DNA of 64,000 bases from Fimadaptatus sp050946055 (lineage in GTDB: Bacteria; Bacillota; Clostridia; Christensenellales; Aristaeellaceae). The notes beneath the pieces are model-generated. The model was not told the origin of the DNA. It searched no databases and saw only the letters and a list, made by a program, of their open reading frames with translations. Position numbers and translations under genes: made by a program. The stretch spans positions 97,338 through 161,337 of the forward strand of contig JBMNUB010000002.1 of assembly GCA_050946055.1 (NCBI GenBank). The letters are read 5' to 3'. Each line of letters opens with the position of its first letter. The first letter of the stretch is position 1. Positions 18,234 through 27,153 of this stretch are shown here, piece by piece.

Positions 18234-19058
18234 ATGAGCAGGCACGGACGGGGGAGGAGCGCAAATCTCATTGTGGCGGCGCTGATAGCCGTTATACTGG
18301 CGGCGGCGCTGGGCATAGTGCTGCGCAAGGTCATGGTTGTAAAGCATGTGGACGTGGCGGGTGTGCAGGGCGAGCAGGCGCAGCAGGTGCTGGACATGTC
18401 GGGCATAAGGCTGGGCCAGAGCATATTCGACGTGGACAGCCGCCAGATAGCCATAAATCTGCGCGAGAACGGCTATTTCAAGCTGGAGTCGGTGGACGTG
18501 CGCAAGCCGGATTCGGTGACGCTCAACGTGTCCATGCGCGACAGGGCGGCGGCCATAGAGCACCTGGGGTTTGTGTACATAGTGGATGCTGAGCTGAGCG
18601 TGCTGGAGTGCATGGGCGCGCTGGGCGACATGGGCGTGCCGCTGATAACCGGCGCGGAGATACAGCAGACGCCGGTCGGCACGCCGCTCAACATGGACAG
18701 GTCGCAGGCCGAGTTGCTGCGCGACGTGCTTGAGGCCGTGAATGCGGCGGGGCTTACAGGTGAGCTGAGCGAGATAAACATAGCCGGTGCGCAGCAGATA
18801 TACTGCGTGACGCGCTCCGGATACGTGTTCAGGCTGGGCAATATGGATGGCATGGCAAAGAAGCTAAGCTGGATACTGCCCATGCAGCAGCGCCTGATAA
18901 GCGAGGGGCGCGTGGGCGGCACGGTGGATGTGACCGGGCTGGATGCCGCGGACTACATACCGCCCAGAGCTACGCCCGCAGTCACCGCATCGCCTGCACA
19001 GGCGGCGGCGACATTTGCGCCATATGACCCGGTTACAGCTACCGCCGGGCCGGGCTGA
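18234..19058 (+). CDS. ftsQ: Cell division protein FtsQ/DivIB
   Basis: 274 residues, ATG after AAAGGAGAGG. Bitopic division protein that holds FtsL and FtsB/DivIC at the septum. A short basic cytoplasmic tail precedes one helix (LIVAALIAVILAAALGIVL). A POTRA domain follows (about 35-105: VVKHVDVAGVQ, then SGIRLGQSIFDVD, then YFKLESVDVRK), then the beta domain from about 110. The C-terminal 25 residues are Ala/Thr/Pro-rich and probably disordered. Confidence 0.9.
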   Translation: MSRHGRGRSANLIVAALIAVILAAALGIVLRKVMVVKHVDVAGVQGEQAQQVLDMSGIRLGQSIFDVDSRQIAINLRENGYFKLESVDVRKPDSVTLNVSMRDRAAAIEHLGFVYIVDAELSVLECMGALGDMGVPLITGAEIQQTPVGTPLNMDRSQAELLRDVLEAVNAAGLTGELSEINIAGAQQIYCVTRSGYVFRLGNMDGMAKKLSWILPMQQRLISEGRVGGTVDVTGLDAADYIPPRATPAVTASPAQAAATFAPYDPVTATAGPG

Positions 19059-19233
19059 AGCGCTGCATGGCGGGGCGGCTTGCGCGTCCGGACCGAAGCC
19101 GGGCGCTGCGCTTGTTTGGTAATAATAGGTTTAACAGCCGCCGCCATACAGCCGCCACAAATAGGCGGTATAGTATATGGCGTAAAAGCGCGGTTCAGCC
19201 CAAAAAATCAACATGAAATCACAAGAACCCTCT

Positions 19234-19261
19234 TTTCAAGCTACGCGCTATAAGGTATAAT
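19234..19261 (+). promoter_or_regulatory. Possible promoter before ftsA
   Basis: TTTCAA (19234-19239), 16-bp spacer, TATAAT (19256-19261). The gap before ftsA is 266 bp and locally AT-rich, so separate transcription of ftsA-ftsZ is plausible. Confidence 0.45.
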
Positions 19262-19324
19262 GATATATAATATGGGGTAGGAATGGGGATAATTGCCCCA
19301 TAGCAAGGCAGGCGATGAGTTGTT

Positions 19325-20530
19325 ATGAAGACAATGGCAGCCGCCATCGACTTCGGTACATCGAAGATAGTGACCATAATGGCTGAGAGCGGCGATTATC
19401 ACCGCTGCAGCATACTGGGTTCTGGCACCGCAGTGTACGACGGCTTTTCGGAGGACGGCAGATGGAACACTCCCGAAAAGCTGAACGACGCGATAAAGTC
19501 GGCGATACGCCAGCTCGAGGAAGAGGCGCGCAAGCCCGTGACCGAGCTGTACGTGGGAGTGCCGGGCGAGTGCATGCGGGTTCACATACGCGAGACACAG
19601 CTTAACACCGGCCCCGAGGGTCGCGTTACGCTGAGCGATGCAAGCGATATACTGGAAAAAGTCGTGGCGCAACTTAACGCGAATCAGGGAAGCGTGCTTT
19701 CATACTCACCCGCGTACTATCAGATAGACGGGGGCGAGCCGACTATGACGCCGGTGGACGTGCGCGGGCGCACGCTGTCGGCCAAGGTATCGGTAATAAC
19801 GGCGTCCTTGGACTTCATGGACGACGTGGAACTGCGTCTGCGCGACATGGGCATAAAGGTAAAGGGCTTCATGCCCTCCGCAATGGGCGAGGCAGTGCTG
19901 CTGATGCCGCCCGAGGAGCGCGACAAGACCGTGACCATGGTGGACGTGGGCTATCTGCACACGGAAATGATGGTAATGCAGGGCGATGCCCTTGTGGACT
20001 ATCAGGTGCTGCCCGTGGGCGGCGGACACATATCCGCAGACCTCGCATACGGTTTGGAAGTGCCGTTTGCAACGGCGGAAAAGATAAAGCGCGCGTTCGC
20101 ATTCGACGGCACGGGCGATATTGAACTGGGCGAAGGCGAAGGCGCTCAGCGCTTTGAGCGCCCGTTCACGACCGAGATAATCACCTCGCGCGTGGACGAG
20201 CTTGTGGACATGATACGCGATGTGCTGGACGAGACGCCGGTAAAGCCCGACGCCAACGCGCCGCTGTATCTCACCGGCGGCGGCATATCTATGATGCGCG
20301 GCGGGCGCGAGTACATGGCGCGCGCGCTCAATCGCAGCATAAAGATACCCTCGGCCCGCGCGGGCAAGCTCAACAGTCCCCCTTATGCCTCGGCGCTGGG
20401 ACTGATAGACATGGTTTTTGACAAGATAGACATGCAAAACGGCGATATGGGCGTAAGCGCCATGGACAAGGTAATGGACGTGTTCTATGGCATAGGGCAG
20501 AAGGTCGCCGGCATATTCAAAAAGCAATGA
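19325..20530 (+). CDS. ftsA: Cell division protein FtsA
   Basis: 401 residues, ATG start with only a weak ribosome site (GGCAGGCGATGAG). Actin-like ATPase that tethers FtsZ to the membrane. The first phosphate loop is IDFGTSKI (8-15). An SHS2-type 1C subdomain lies at about 80-165, VTMVDVGYLHTEM is the second phosphate motif, and YLTGGGISMMRG is the adenosine motif. The last about 17 residues (DVFYGIGQKVAGIFKK) form an amphipathic basic helix, the usual membrane-targeting sequence. ftsZ follows 87 bp later. Confidence 0.93.
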   Translation: MKTMAAAIDFGTSKIVTIMAESGDYHRCSILGSGTAVYDGFSEDGRWNTPEKLNDAIKSAIRQLEEEARKPVTELYVGVPGECMRVHIRETQLNTGPEGRVTLSDASDILEKVVAQLNANQGSVLSYSPAYYQIDGGEPTMTPVDVRGRTLSAKVSVITASLDFMDDVELRLRDMGIKVKGFMPSAMGEAVLLMPPEERDKTVTMVDVGYLHTEMMVMQGDALVDYQVLPVGGGHISADLAYGLEVPFATAEKIKRAFAFDGTGDIELGEGEGAQRFERPFTTEIITSRVDELVDMIRDVLDETPVKPDANAPLYLTGGGISMMRGGREYMARALNRSIKIPSARAGKLNSPPYASALGLIDMVFDKIDMQNGDMGVSAMDKVMDVFYGIGQKVAGIFKKQ

Positions 20531-20617
20531 CACTTGCCGTAAGCCCGCGCGCGGGCTGCGGGCGCAGGGGCGCGCTTCAGCCCGTTGACCGGCTCAGAAA
20601 GACGAGGGGGATTAACT

Positions 20618-22012
20618 GTGATAGATCACGAGAACGACATCAATAACTACGCCTCAATCATAGTTGTCGGCGTAGGCGGCGCGGGCAACAACGCCGTAAA
20701 CCGCATGATAGATTCCGGGCTGCGCGGCGTAAAGTTCGTGGCCGTAAATACGGACAAGCAGGCGCTTATGCGCTGCAACGCCGAGACCAAGATACAGATA
20801 GGCGAAAAGCTCACCAAGGGTCTGGGCGCAGGCTCCAAGCCCGAGATAGGCAAAAAGTCCGCCGAGGAGAGCCAGGAGGAGATAAAGAAGGTAATAGAGG
20901 GCGCGGATTTGCTCTTTGTCACCTGCGGCATGGGCGGCGGCACCGGCACCGGCGCTACCCCCGTAATAGCGGATCTGGCGCGCTCCATGGGCGTACTGAC
21001 CATAGGCGTAGTCTCCAAGCCCTTCGGCTTTGAGGGCAAGCGCCGCATGCTCAATGCCGATCAGGGCATCTCTCAGCTCAAGACCTGCGTGGACACGCTG
21101 GTTGTCGTGCCTAACGACAAACTGCTCACCGTTGTCAGCAAGGCCACCTCGATGCTGGATGCCTTCCGCATCGCCGATGACATACTGCGCCAAGGTATCG
21201 CCGGCATATCCGACCTCATTGCCGTACCCTCGCTCATCAACCTTGACTTTGCGGATGTGCGCACGGTCATGGAGTCCCGCGGCTTGGCTCATATGGGCAT
21301 AGGCGTGGGCCATGGCGAGGACAAGCTCCTGCAGGCTGCCAAGCAGGCTGTGGCCTCTCCGCTGCTGGAGACCTCGATAGACGGCGCGCGCGCTGTGCTG
21401 ATAAACATAACCGGCGGCGCGGACATGAGCATAATCGACATAAACGAGGCCGTAAACCACATAACCGAGGCCTCCGATGCCGAAGCCAACATCATATTCG
21501 GCGCGGGCGTGGACGAGTCCCTTGAGGATGAGGTCCGCATAACCGTCATCGCTACCGGCTTTGAGAAGCCCAGCGAGGACAATTCGCCCCGCGTGGAGGA
21601 GCCGATAGAGACCGTCGAGGAGAAGCCCGCCCCCGCCGAGGAGCCCAGCCCCGAGCAGGCTGAGATACTCAAGCAGCTGCGCGGCGAACCCGCCCGTCCC
21701 GCCGACGAGGAGCCCAAGATACCCACCTTCGTGCGCACGCCCACGCGCCCGCCCAAGGCGGATACCTATGTCCCGCAGCAGCGCGACGAGCGAGACGCCT
21801 ATCAGCGCGATGTGCGTCCCGACTATACCCGCGAGCCCTCCGACTATGACCGCGACCGCGACTATCGCCCCGCAACTCCGCGCTACGGCGATTCCTCGCC
21901 TATATTCCGCGATCAGGAGAGCGATTCGGGCTATCGCCGCGAGAGCGACAACCGCCGCGGCTACAACTCGGACGTACCCGCCTTCCTGCGCAAGTCGCAA
22001 AACAGAAAGTGA
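20618..22012 (+). CDS. ftsZ: Cell division GTPase FtsZ
   Basis: 464 residues. The GTG at 20618 is 7 nt after GACGAGGGGG; further upstream codons in frame lack a site. Tubulin homologue that forms the Z-ring. GTP-binding VGVGGAGNNAVNRMI (18-32) and tubulin signature GGGTGTGATP (about 106) are intact, and the T7 loop reads NLDFADVRTVM. After residue about 330 comes a 120-residue charged linker rich in Pro, Arg, Asp and Glu. The conserved tail SDVPAFLRK, which binds FtsA/SepF-type partners, is followed by SQNRK. ATC is used for Ile more often here than in neighbouring genes, as expected for high expression. Confidence 0.98.
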   Translation: MIDHENDINNYASIIVVGVGGAGNNAVNRMIDSGLRGVKFVAVNTDKQALMRCNAETKIQIGEKLTKGLGAGSKPEIGKKSAEESQEEIKKVIEGADLLFVTCGMGGGTGTGATPVIADLARSMGVLTIGVVSKPFGFEGKRRMLNADQGISQLKTCVDTLVVVPNDKLLTVVSKATSMLDAFRIADDILRQGIAGISDLIAVPSLINLDFADVRTVMESRGLAHMGIGVGHGEDKLLQAAKQAVASPLLETSIDGARAVLINITGGADMSIIDINEAVNHITEASDAEANIIFGAGVDESLEDEVRITVIATGFEKPSEDNSPRVEEPIETVEEKPAPAEEPSPEQAEILKQLRGEPARPADEEPKIPTFVRTPTRPPKADTYVPQQRDERDAYQRDVRPDYTREPSDYDRDRDYRPATPRYGDSSPIFRDQESDSGYRRESDNRRGYNSDVPAFLRKSQNRK

Positions 22013-22025
22013 TAAACGTTTGCCC

Positions 22026-22060
22026 ACAGGGCGGTTCTGCGCGAGCCGCTCTGTTTTTTT
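22026..22060 (+). terminator. Rho-independent terminator closing the dcw cluster
   Basis: Stem ACAGGGCGGTTC / GAGCCGCTCTGT (two G-U pairs) followed by seven T, 13 bp after ftsZ. Confidence 0.9.
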
Positions 22061-22122
22061 GCAGGGCAGATTGATGCGCGGGCGCTTGTAAGGGAGCTTG
22101 CGCATGTGACGGCAAAGCGCAC

Positions 22123-22317
22123 CGGCATTCGGCCGGCATGATCAAGCGTCAAAGCCGCGTGACGCGCAGGCATGGCCGCAACGACTGCCGTGTGCGCAAG
22201 GTCATGTGCATGCAGGACTGCAAGCCTCAGACGCCCCTGCGGCATTCGGTCGGCATGGTCAAGCGCCGAAGCTGCCGTGCGCGCAGGCATGGCCGCAACG
22301 ACTGCCGGCATGGGCAA
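22123..22317. repeat. Direct repeat, two copies about 78 bp long, 117 bp apart
   Basis: The block beginning CGGCATTCGG(C/T)CGGCATG and ending GGCCGCAACGACTGCCG occurs at 22123 and 22240 with a few substitutions. It lies in the ftsZ-kinase gap; no gene is seen there. Confidence 0.8.
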
Positions 22318-22401
22318 GCTGTGCGGACGGCTCGCGGCGCAGACAGGCACGACCGATAAATAGAACGATAAACGCGCAACAGCGCAGAGGGAGCAGATAT
22401 C

Positions 22402-23334
22402 ATGATAAACTGCGTATGTATGAACCCGGCTATGGACAGGACTGTGGAGCTGGATGGATTCGCCTATGGCGGGCTTAACCGCGTGCAGCGCTCAATAATG
22501 GACGCAACCGGCAAGGCGGTCAACGTGGCCATAGTGCTGAGCAGGCTGGGCGAGCAGGTGCGCCTGACCGGCGTAAACTACCGTGAGGGCGGCAAAGCGG
22601 TCTGCGACAGGCTCACCGCCGAGGGTGTGGACGGCGACTTCATCTGGCTGGCCGGGTCGCTGCGCGTGAACCTCAAGGCGCTGGACATGCGCACCGGCGT
22701 CATGACCGAGATAAACGACGCGGGCGCGCCCATGCCGCCCGAAGCGGCGCGCGAGGCGCTGGAACTGATACACAAGCGCTCTGTGGGCTGCGACTACGTG
22801 GCGCTGTGCGGCAGCCTGCCCACGGGCGTGAGCGCGGGATTTTACAGAAGCGCCATAGAGAACGGCCCGGAAGGCGCACGCTTCGTGCTGGACTGCGACG
22901 GCGAGCGCCTGACCGAGGGCATAAAGGCCAGACCCTTCCTGATAAAGCCCAACAGGTACGAGCTGGGGCTGCTGTTCGGCAGGGAACTGCGCGATGGCGG
23001 CGAGGTGCTGGCCTGTGCGCGAGAGATAGCGCGGCAGGGCGTAAAGTGGGTCGTGGTATCGCTGGGCAGCGAGGGCGCGCTGATAACCAGCGCGGATGAG
23101 GCATGGTATGCTTCGTCGCTAGACGTGCCGGTAAGCTCCACCGTGGGAGCGGGCGATTCCATGGTTGCGGGCCTGCTGCATGGCTTTGCCATGGGCGGCG
23201 ATGCGGCGCAGGCGCTGCGCTGGGGCGTGGCCTGCGGCAATGCCAGCGTCATGACCGAAGGCACCAGCCTCATAGACAGCGAGGCTCTGCCCATGCTGCT
23301 TAGCAAGGTCAAGTGCGAGAAAATTGCCATGTGA
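22402..23334 (+). CDS. PfkB-family sugar phosphate kinase, 1-phosphofructokinase-like
   Basis: 310 residues, ATG start. Ribokinase-fold kinase; the opening CVCMNPAMDRTVELD and the GKAVNVAIVLSRLG block are typical of the FruK/LacC/PfkB subgroup that phosphorylates fructose-1-phosphate or tagatose-6-phosphate. The anion hole and catalytic Asp are in STVGAGDSMVAG near residue 250, and the ALCGSLPTGV motif is intact. No fructose PTS or tagatose genes are nearby, so the substrate cannot be fixed; FruK is the best guess. A terminator lies 250 bp downstream. Confidence 0.85.
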   Translation: MINCVCMNPAMDRTVELDGFAYGGLNRVQRSIMDATGKAVNVAIVLSRLGEQVRLTGVNYREGGKAVCDRLTAEGVDGDFIWLAGSLRVNLKALDMRTGVMTEINDAGAPMPPEAAREALELIHKRSVGCDYVALCGSLPTGVSAGFYRSAIENGPEGARFVLDCDGERLTEGIKARPFLIKPNRYELGLLFGRELRDGGEVLACAREIARQGVKWVVVSLGSEGALITSADEAWYASSLDVPVSSTVGAGDSMVAGLLHGFAMGGDAAQALRWGVACGNASVMTEGTSLIDSEALPMLLSKVKCEKIAM

Positions 23335-23382
23335 TGCGGCGGGCGGCGCTCAGGCGCATGTACTCTGCGCGCTAAAGCCGCC

Positions 23383-23580
23383 GGACCCCGCGGATAGCAC
23401 GGCCCTCTCGAACTCAAGCGCGCCCCAAAACTGTGCGGCGGGCAATCCTGCTTTCCGGGCAGGGCATCATCCTTTTCGACTTTTGCGCCCGGATATCCGC
23501 AAGGATTTGGGCGACGCTGGAATGGGTGCAGCGGCGGGAGCTTTTCCTTACTTTGGCCTATACAGAGACTCTTTTGCATG
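23383..23580 (+). repeat. Degenerate copy (D) of the dispersed structured element
   Basis: It aligns in order with the copies near 34.0, 49.6 and 54.5 kb: GGCCCTCTCGA, then CGCGCCCC with TGTGCGGCGGGC, then GCCCGGATATCCGCAAGGATT, then GGGTGCAGCGGCGGGAG. Hairpins are less perfect and the terminal stem is missing, so this is a decayed or divergent member. It fills the gap between the kinase and the next gene. Confidence 0.45.
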
Positions 23581-23584
23581 AATG

Positions 23585-23614
23585 AGTGCGCGCGGATGTT
23601 CTGCGCGCACTTTT
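23585..23614 (+). terminator. Rho-independent terminator
   Basis: AGTGCGCGC / GCGCGCACTTTT, with an eight-base loop, directly after element copy D. Confidence 0.75.
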
Positions 23615-23688
23615 GCGCTGCGGGCTGCGCATTTGTGTTCCATATGTGACATTTCAGACATCAAAAGCGGGCGAATGAACCAAGTGGA

Positions 23689-23716
23689 TTGATTTTCAGC
23701 GAGTTTCTGATATAAT
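23689..23716 (+). promoter_or_regulatory. Promoter for the secreted protein gene
   Basis: TTGATT (23689-23694), 16-bp spacer, TATAAT (23711-23716) with an extended -10 TG at 23708. The string TTTCTGATATAAT is shared with the nfeD promoter at 31341. Confidence 0.75.
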
Positions 23717-23773
23717 GAAACATAGATGGCGAGAGCCATTCTAGGGCATAAACAGAACACAAGGGGGAGAACT

Positions 23774-25546
23774 ATGAAGAAGTCTTTTGCAAGCCGCATT
23801 ATGGCGCTGCTCATGACTGTCATGATGCTGCTGCCCATGGCTGCGCAGGCCGATGAAGAAAAGGCCATGTATACCGAGATAGGCGTAAGCGACGTGGTAG
23901 TGAACTACATGGGCACGGAGCTGGACTTTACCGGGCTGGAGCTAAAGCTCCTTGGCGGTGTTGATGCCGAGAACAAGGCGGCGATATTCGGCGGCATACT
24001 TGGCACGCCGGACACCAACGCCAGCCTTGCCGTGGAGATGGGCGAGAAGGAAATGACCATGCTGCTGTTCAATCAGCTGATCAAGCTGCCCTACGACAAG
24101 ATAGGCGAGTTTATGCTCAAGACCGGCGCGACCGAGGAGGACGTAGAGGCGTTCGAGGCCGCGGGCGGCATCGAGATGATAAACAAGATGTGGACGGCCA
24201 TGGCCAGCTCGGAGGAAGACGGCAAGCTTGAGGCGATAGTCGAGCAGCTGGGCAAATCTGTAAACGAAAAGCTTATCGCCATAGATGAGGAGTACCTCGG
24301 CGACTTCGCGCCCGAAGAAGCCGAGTTCGAGGTCAACGGCGAAAAGTATGAGGGCAACAAGGTCACAATAGCTCTCAATGCCGAAAAAGGCACTGAGTAT
24401 ATATCGACTATAATGGATGCCATGTACGGCTCGGATGAGATGAAGTCGCTCATAACCGCCGTTTATGCTCCGTTTGATGGCGTTATGGCCGCAAGCGGCG
24501 AGGAAGTATCCATGACGGACATGGTAACGGGCATGATGGATGCCATGAGGCAGGTAAAGCTGCCTGACGGACTTAAGCTCGATATTTATGCCGCCCAGGA
24601 TGGCGACAAGATAGTGGGAAAATATGTCTTAAATAAGATGACCATCGACATGCGCGATTACATGCTCGAAGTCTACAAGAGCATGAACGAGCAGCTGGAT
24701 GAAGAAGATATCGATGTAGAGTCGTTTGAGGAAGCGCTGGCCGTATTTGACGTTGAAGTTAGCATGGACATTGTCGGCGAAAGCGAGGATGAAGTGCTGA
24801 CGGATGACGAAGTGGAATACACGAGCTTTGACGCAAGCATGTACATGCACGAGGTAGAAGCCCCCTTCATGAACATGTACGTAACTCTGGACAACACCGT
24901 GGACGATGGCGGCAAGTTCAACATTGCCATGACCATCGACCCCGAGGGCATGGACGGGACCGGCATAGCGCAGACCATATCGCTGACTGCCGACTGGAGC
25001 GACAAGGATGACGATTCCGCCCTGAACGCCGCCTTTGAACTCTACGAAGGTGATGCGCCCGCCATGTCCATGAATCTGGAAGTCAAGCGCAGCGAGCAGG
25101 ACAAGGGTGCCGAGGGCAGCGTGGTGCTGAACGTGACCGAGGGCGAGAGCGAGCCCATGCGCGCGTTCGGCCTGGAGTACAGCTGTGACCACAGCGACGA
25201 TGACGATGCCGAGAAGCACGAGGTAGTGTTTGCCGCCGACATCGCAGACGAGATGCTCACCATGAGCGGCGTTGCCACCTACGACAGCGTGCCAATGACG
25301 AGCGAGCATCTGATGACCACCAGCGACGCTGAGGCTCTCGACCTGTCCGAGGCTACCGATGAGCAGATGCAGCAGCTGATGATGAACGCTCAGTACGGCG
25401 TGATGGGTCTTGTTAACAGCGCCATGGACATACCCGGCGTTATGGCGCTGCTCATGCCCGCCGATACCGATGTGAGCATCGATGGCGTAGAGATACCCAG
25501 CGACATTGAGCTGCTGCCGGAGGAAGACGGCGCGGTTCAGGGCTAA
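23774..25546 (+). CDS. Secreted acidic protein of unknown function
   Basis: 590 residues. The ATG at 23774 is 7 nt after AAGGGGGAG. A clear signal peptide (MKKSFASRIMALLMTVMMLL, then PMAAQADEE) suggests cleavage after AQA near residue 26. The mature protein is very acidic, rich in Met, Asp and Glu, and poor in Cys; it alternates predicted beta strands and helices. A repeated architecture seems possible, since VNYMGTELDFTGLELKL-like and DNTVDDGGKFNIAMTID-like strands recur, but I recognise no family. Own promoter and own terminator, so monocistronic. Codon use is more ATC-rich than that of the neighbours. Confidence 0.75.
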   Translation: MKKSFASRIMALLMTVMMLLPMAAQADEEKAMYTEIGVSDVVVNYMGTELDFTGLELKLLGGVDAENKAAIFGGILGTPDTNASLAVEMGEKEMTMLLFNQLIKLPYDKIGEFMLKTGATEEDVEAFEAAGGIEMINKMWTAMASSEEDGKLEAIVEQLGKSVNEKLIAIDEEYLGDFAPEEAEFEVNGEKYEGNKVTIALNAEKGTEYISTIMDAMYGSDEMKSLITAVYAPFDGVMAASGEEVSMTDMVTGMMDAMRQVKLPDGLKLDIYAAQDGDKIVGKYVLNKMTIDMRDYMLEVYKSMNEQLDEEDIDVESFEEALAVFDVEVSMDIVGESEDEVLTDDEVEYTSFDASMYMHEVEAPFMNMYVTLDNTVDDGGKFNIAMTIDPEGMDGTGIAQTISLTADWSDKDDDSALNAAFELYEGDAPAMSMNLEVKRSEQDKGAEGSVVLNVTEGESEPMRAFGLEYSCDHSDDDDAEKHEVVFAADIADEMLTMSGVATYDSVPMTSEHLMTTSDAEALDLSEATDEQMQQLMMNAQYGVMGLVNSAMDIPGVMALLMPADTDVSIDGVEIPSDIELLPEEDGAVQG

Positions 25547-25570
25547 GCGATATCCCGCCGAACAGCGATT

Positions 25571-25608
25571 AAAAATTGCCGCTCCCCAAGACGGGGGCGG
25601 CAATTTTT
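25571..25608 (+). terminator. Strong rho-independent terminator
   Basis: AAAAATTGCCGC pairs with GCGGCAATTTTT (12 bp, A-run before and T-run after), so it could act in both directions. Confidence 0.93.
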
Positions 25609-25695
25609 ATGTTGACCAAGCCAATGGCCTGATTGCTACGGAAAAGCTCCGCGCCGCGCACAAGACAGGTTTTAAGACAAATGCGCCCTTGCAAT

Positions 25696-25937
25696 GGCAA
25701 TCCCCGGCAATGGGATTGCCGCATACACGGCCATGCCGCGCTCGCCAATGCGGGGCGGCAATCCAGCTACGTTGCCACACATGGCTGCAAGCTAAACCGC
25801 TTAACGATGCGGGGGGGGCAATCCCCGGCAATGGGCTTGCCGCATACACGGCCATGCTGCGCTCGCCAATGCGGGGCGGCAATCCAGCTACGTTGCAACA
25901 AATAGCTGCAAGCTCAGCCGCTTAACGATGCGGGGAG
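25696..25937. repeat. Tandem duplication, two units of 121 bp
   Basis: Each unit starts GGCAATCCCCGGCAATGGG and ends TTAACGATGCGGGG. The units differ at about ten positions. Each contains GGCAATCC/GGATTGCC-type inverted pieces that could fold. It fills the gap between the secreted protein and the minus-strand operon; no gene is seen. Confidence 0.9.
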
Positions 25938-26000
25938 CAATCTTGCGAGTGAGTACTCCGGCATGTGCGCGCATGCCGCTTGTACTGCGCAATGCGCAAG

Positions 26001-26627
26001 TCACCTTGCGGGCTGCATGAGCGTCACACCTGCGGGCAGCGTGGCCATGTCCACATGGCTCCCGGCATCATGCCATTGCTCCATTATGCGCAGGAACTCG
26101 TCCGGGCTGGCTATGTCCAGCTTCAGGTGGGGTACTTTGAAGTGCATGGGTACTACCGCGCGGGGAGCTATGGCGCGCACGGCCTGAGCCGCGCCTGCCG
26201 CGTCCAGCGTGTACGTGCCGCCTATGGGCAGCATCAGCACATCCACGCCCCTTAGCCTGTCCAGCAGCTCGCCCTCGGGCTGATGGCCTATGTCGCCCAT
26301 GTGGCAGATGCGCTTGCCCTGTATGGTGCATATGGTGACGAGATTCTCGCCGCGCTTTGCGCCGTGCACTTCGTCGTGATAGCTCCTGATTAGGCTGAAG
26401 TGGACATCGCCCTCGTCGTATTCACCGGCGTTGGCCAGCAGCCTGCCCGCGCCGTCCAGTGCCTTGACGCAGTTATGGTCGAAGTGGCCGTGGCTCAGCG
26501 TGGTCACAGTGGCGCCCACTGCGGGGCGCGCCAGTCCTATCGAGCCGTCGTATGGATCGGTCACCCAGCTAAAGCCGTTATCCAGCGACAGCCGGAAGCA
26601 TGCATGACCTATGTATTCAAGCTTCAT
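26001..26627 (-). CDS. Metallo-beta-lactamase-fold hydrolase (UlaG-like)
   Basis: 208 residues; ATG on the minus strand behind GGGAGGG. It opens MKLEYIGHACFRL, typical of the UPF0173/UlaG-like group, and has the metal motif SHGHFDHN (HxHxDH), a second-shell CHMGDIGH and a late VPMHFKVP His. Cytoplasmic, probably Zn- or Mn-dependent; substrate unknown. Its start lies 11 nt inside the preceding minus-strand gene, so it is the third gene of a tight operon. Confidence 0.88.
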   Translation of the reverse strand: MKLEYIGHACFRLSLDNGFSWVTDPYDGSIGLARPAVGATVTTLSHGHFDHNCVKALDGAGRLLANAGEYDEGDVHFSLIRSYHDEVHGAKRGENLVTICTIQGKRICHMGDIGHQPEGELLDRLRGVDVLMLPIGGTYTLDAAGAAQAVRAIAPRAVVPMHFKVPHLKLDIASPDEFLRIMEQWHDAGSHVDMATLPAGVTLMQPAR

Positions 26628-27153
26628 ATTTCATCCCTCCCATGGCGATTATGTATGCGCAGGCGCGCAGCGCGCCGCCGGGCGTTCCCGCGCGCAGCGA
26701 GCGCGCAGCTTCCTGCCGCACAGTCATTATGTATGCGCGCTTCTCCTGCTGCGTAGCCGGCCCTTCGGCAAGGCGCAGCCCGCGCGCGATTAGCGGCATG
26801 TGCCGGGGAGCTATGCCCTTGGGCAGGCGCTCAAACTCGCGCAGCAGCGCGGCCTGCTCATGGCACATGCTGCCCGGCGCACAGGCAGCGGCTATGTCCT
26901 GCGCCGCACATCCGCCGGAAGCTAGCGACTCCAGCGCGCGTGTCAGCGCGGGAGCGGCCCGAAGTATGGTCATGCCGCCCATTGGCACGGCTTCCATGCC
27001 CAGCGCATCCAGCACCGCCTCGACGTGGCGCGCGTCGGCATCGGGCGCAAATCTGGCTATGAACAGCGCCGCATCGTCAGCGCCGCGCGCCCGCGCCACG
27101 CGCAGCGACAGCAGATCGCCGCCCAGGCGCGCCTTAAGCGCATCCTTCAGCAT
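26617..27153 (-). CDS. Unidentified protein
   Basis: 178 residues; ATG at 27153 overlaps the end of the DUF1934 gene by 7 nt, suggesting translational coupling rather than an independent ribosome site. Mostly alpha-helical, Ala/Arg-rich composition; no membrane segment, no signal peptide, no recognisable catalytic motif. The tight overlap on both sides supports it being a real gene. I do not recognise the family. Confidence 0.6.
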   Translation of the reverse strand: MLKDALKARLGGDLLSLRVARARGADDAALFIARFAPDADARHVEAVLDALGMEAVPMGGMTILRAAPALTRALESLASGGCAAQDIAAACAPGSMCHEQAALLREFERLPKGIAPRHMPLIARGLRLAEGPATQQEKRAYIMTVRQEAARSLRAGTPGGALRACAYIIAMGGMKYEA

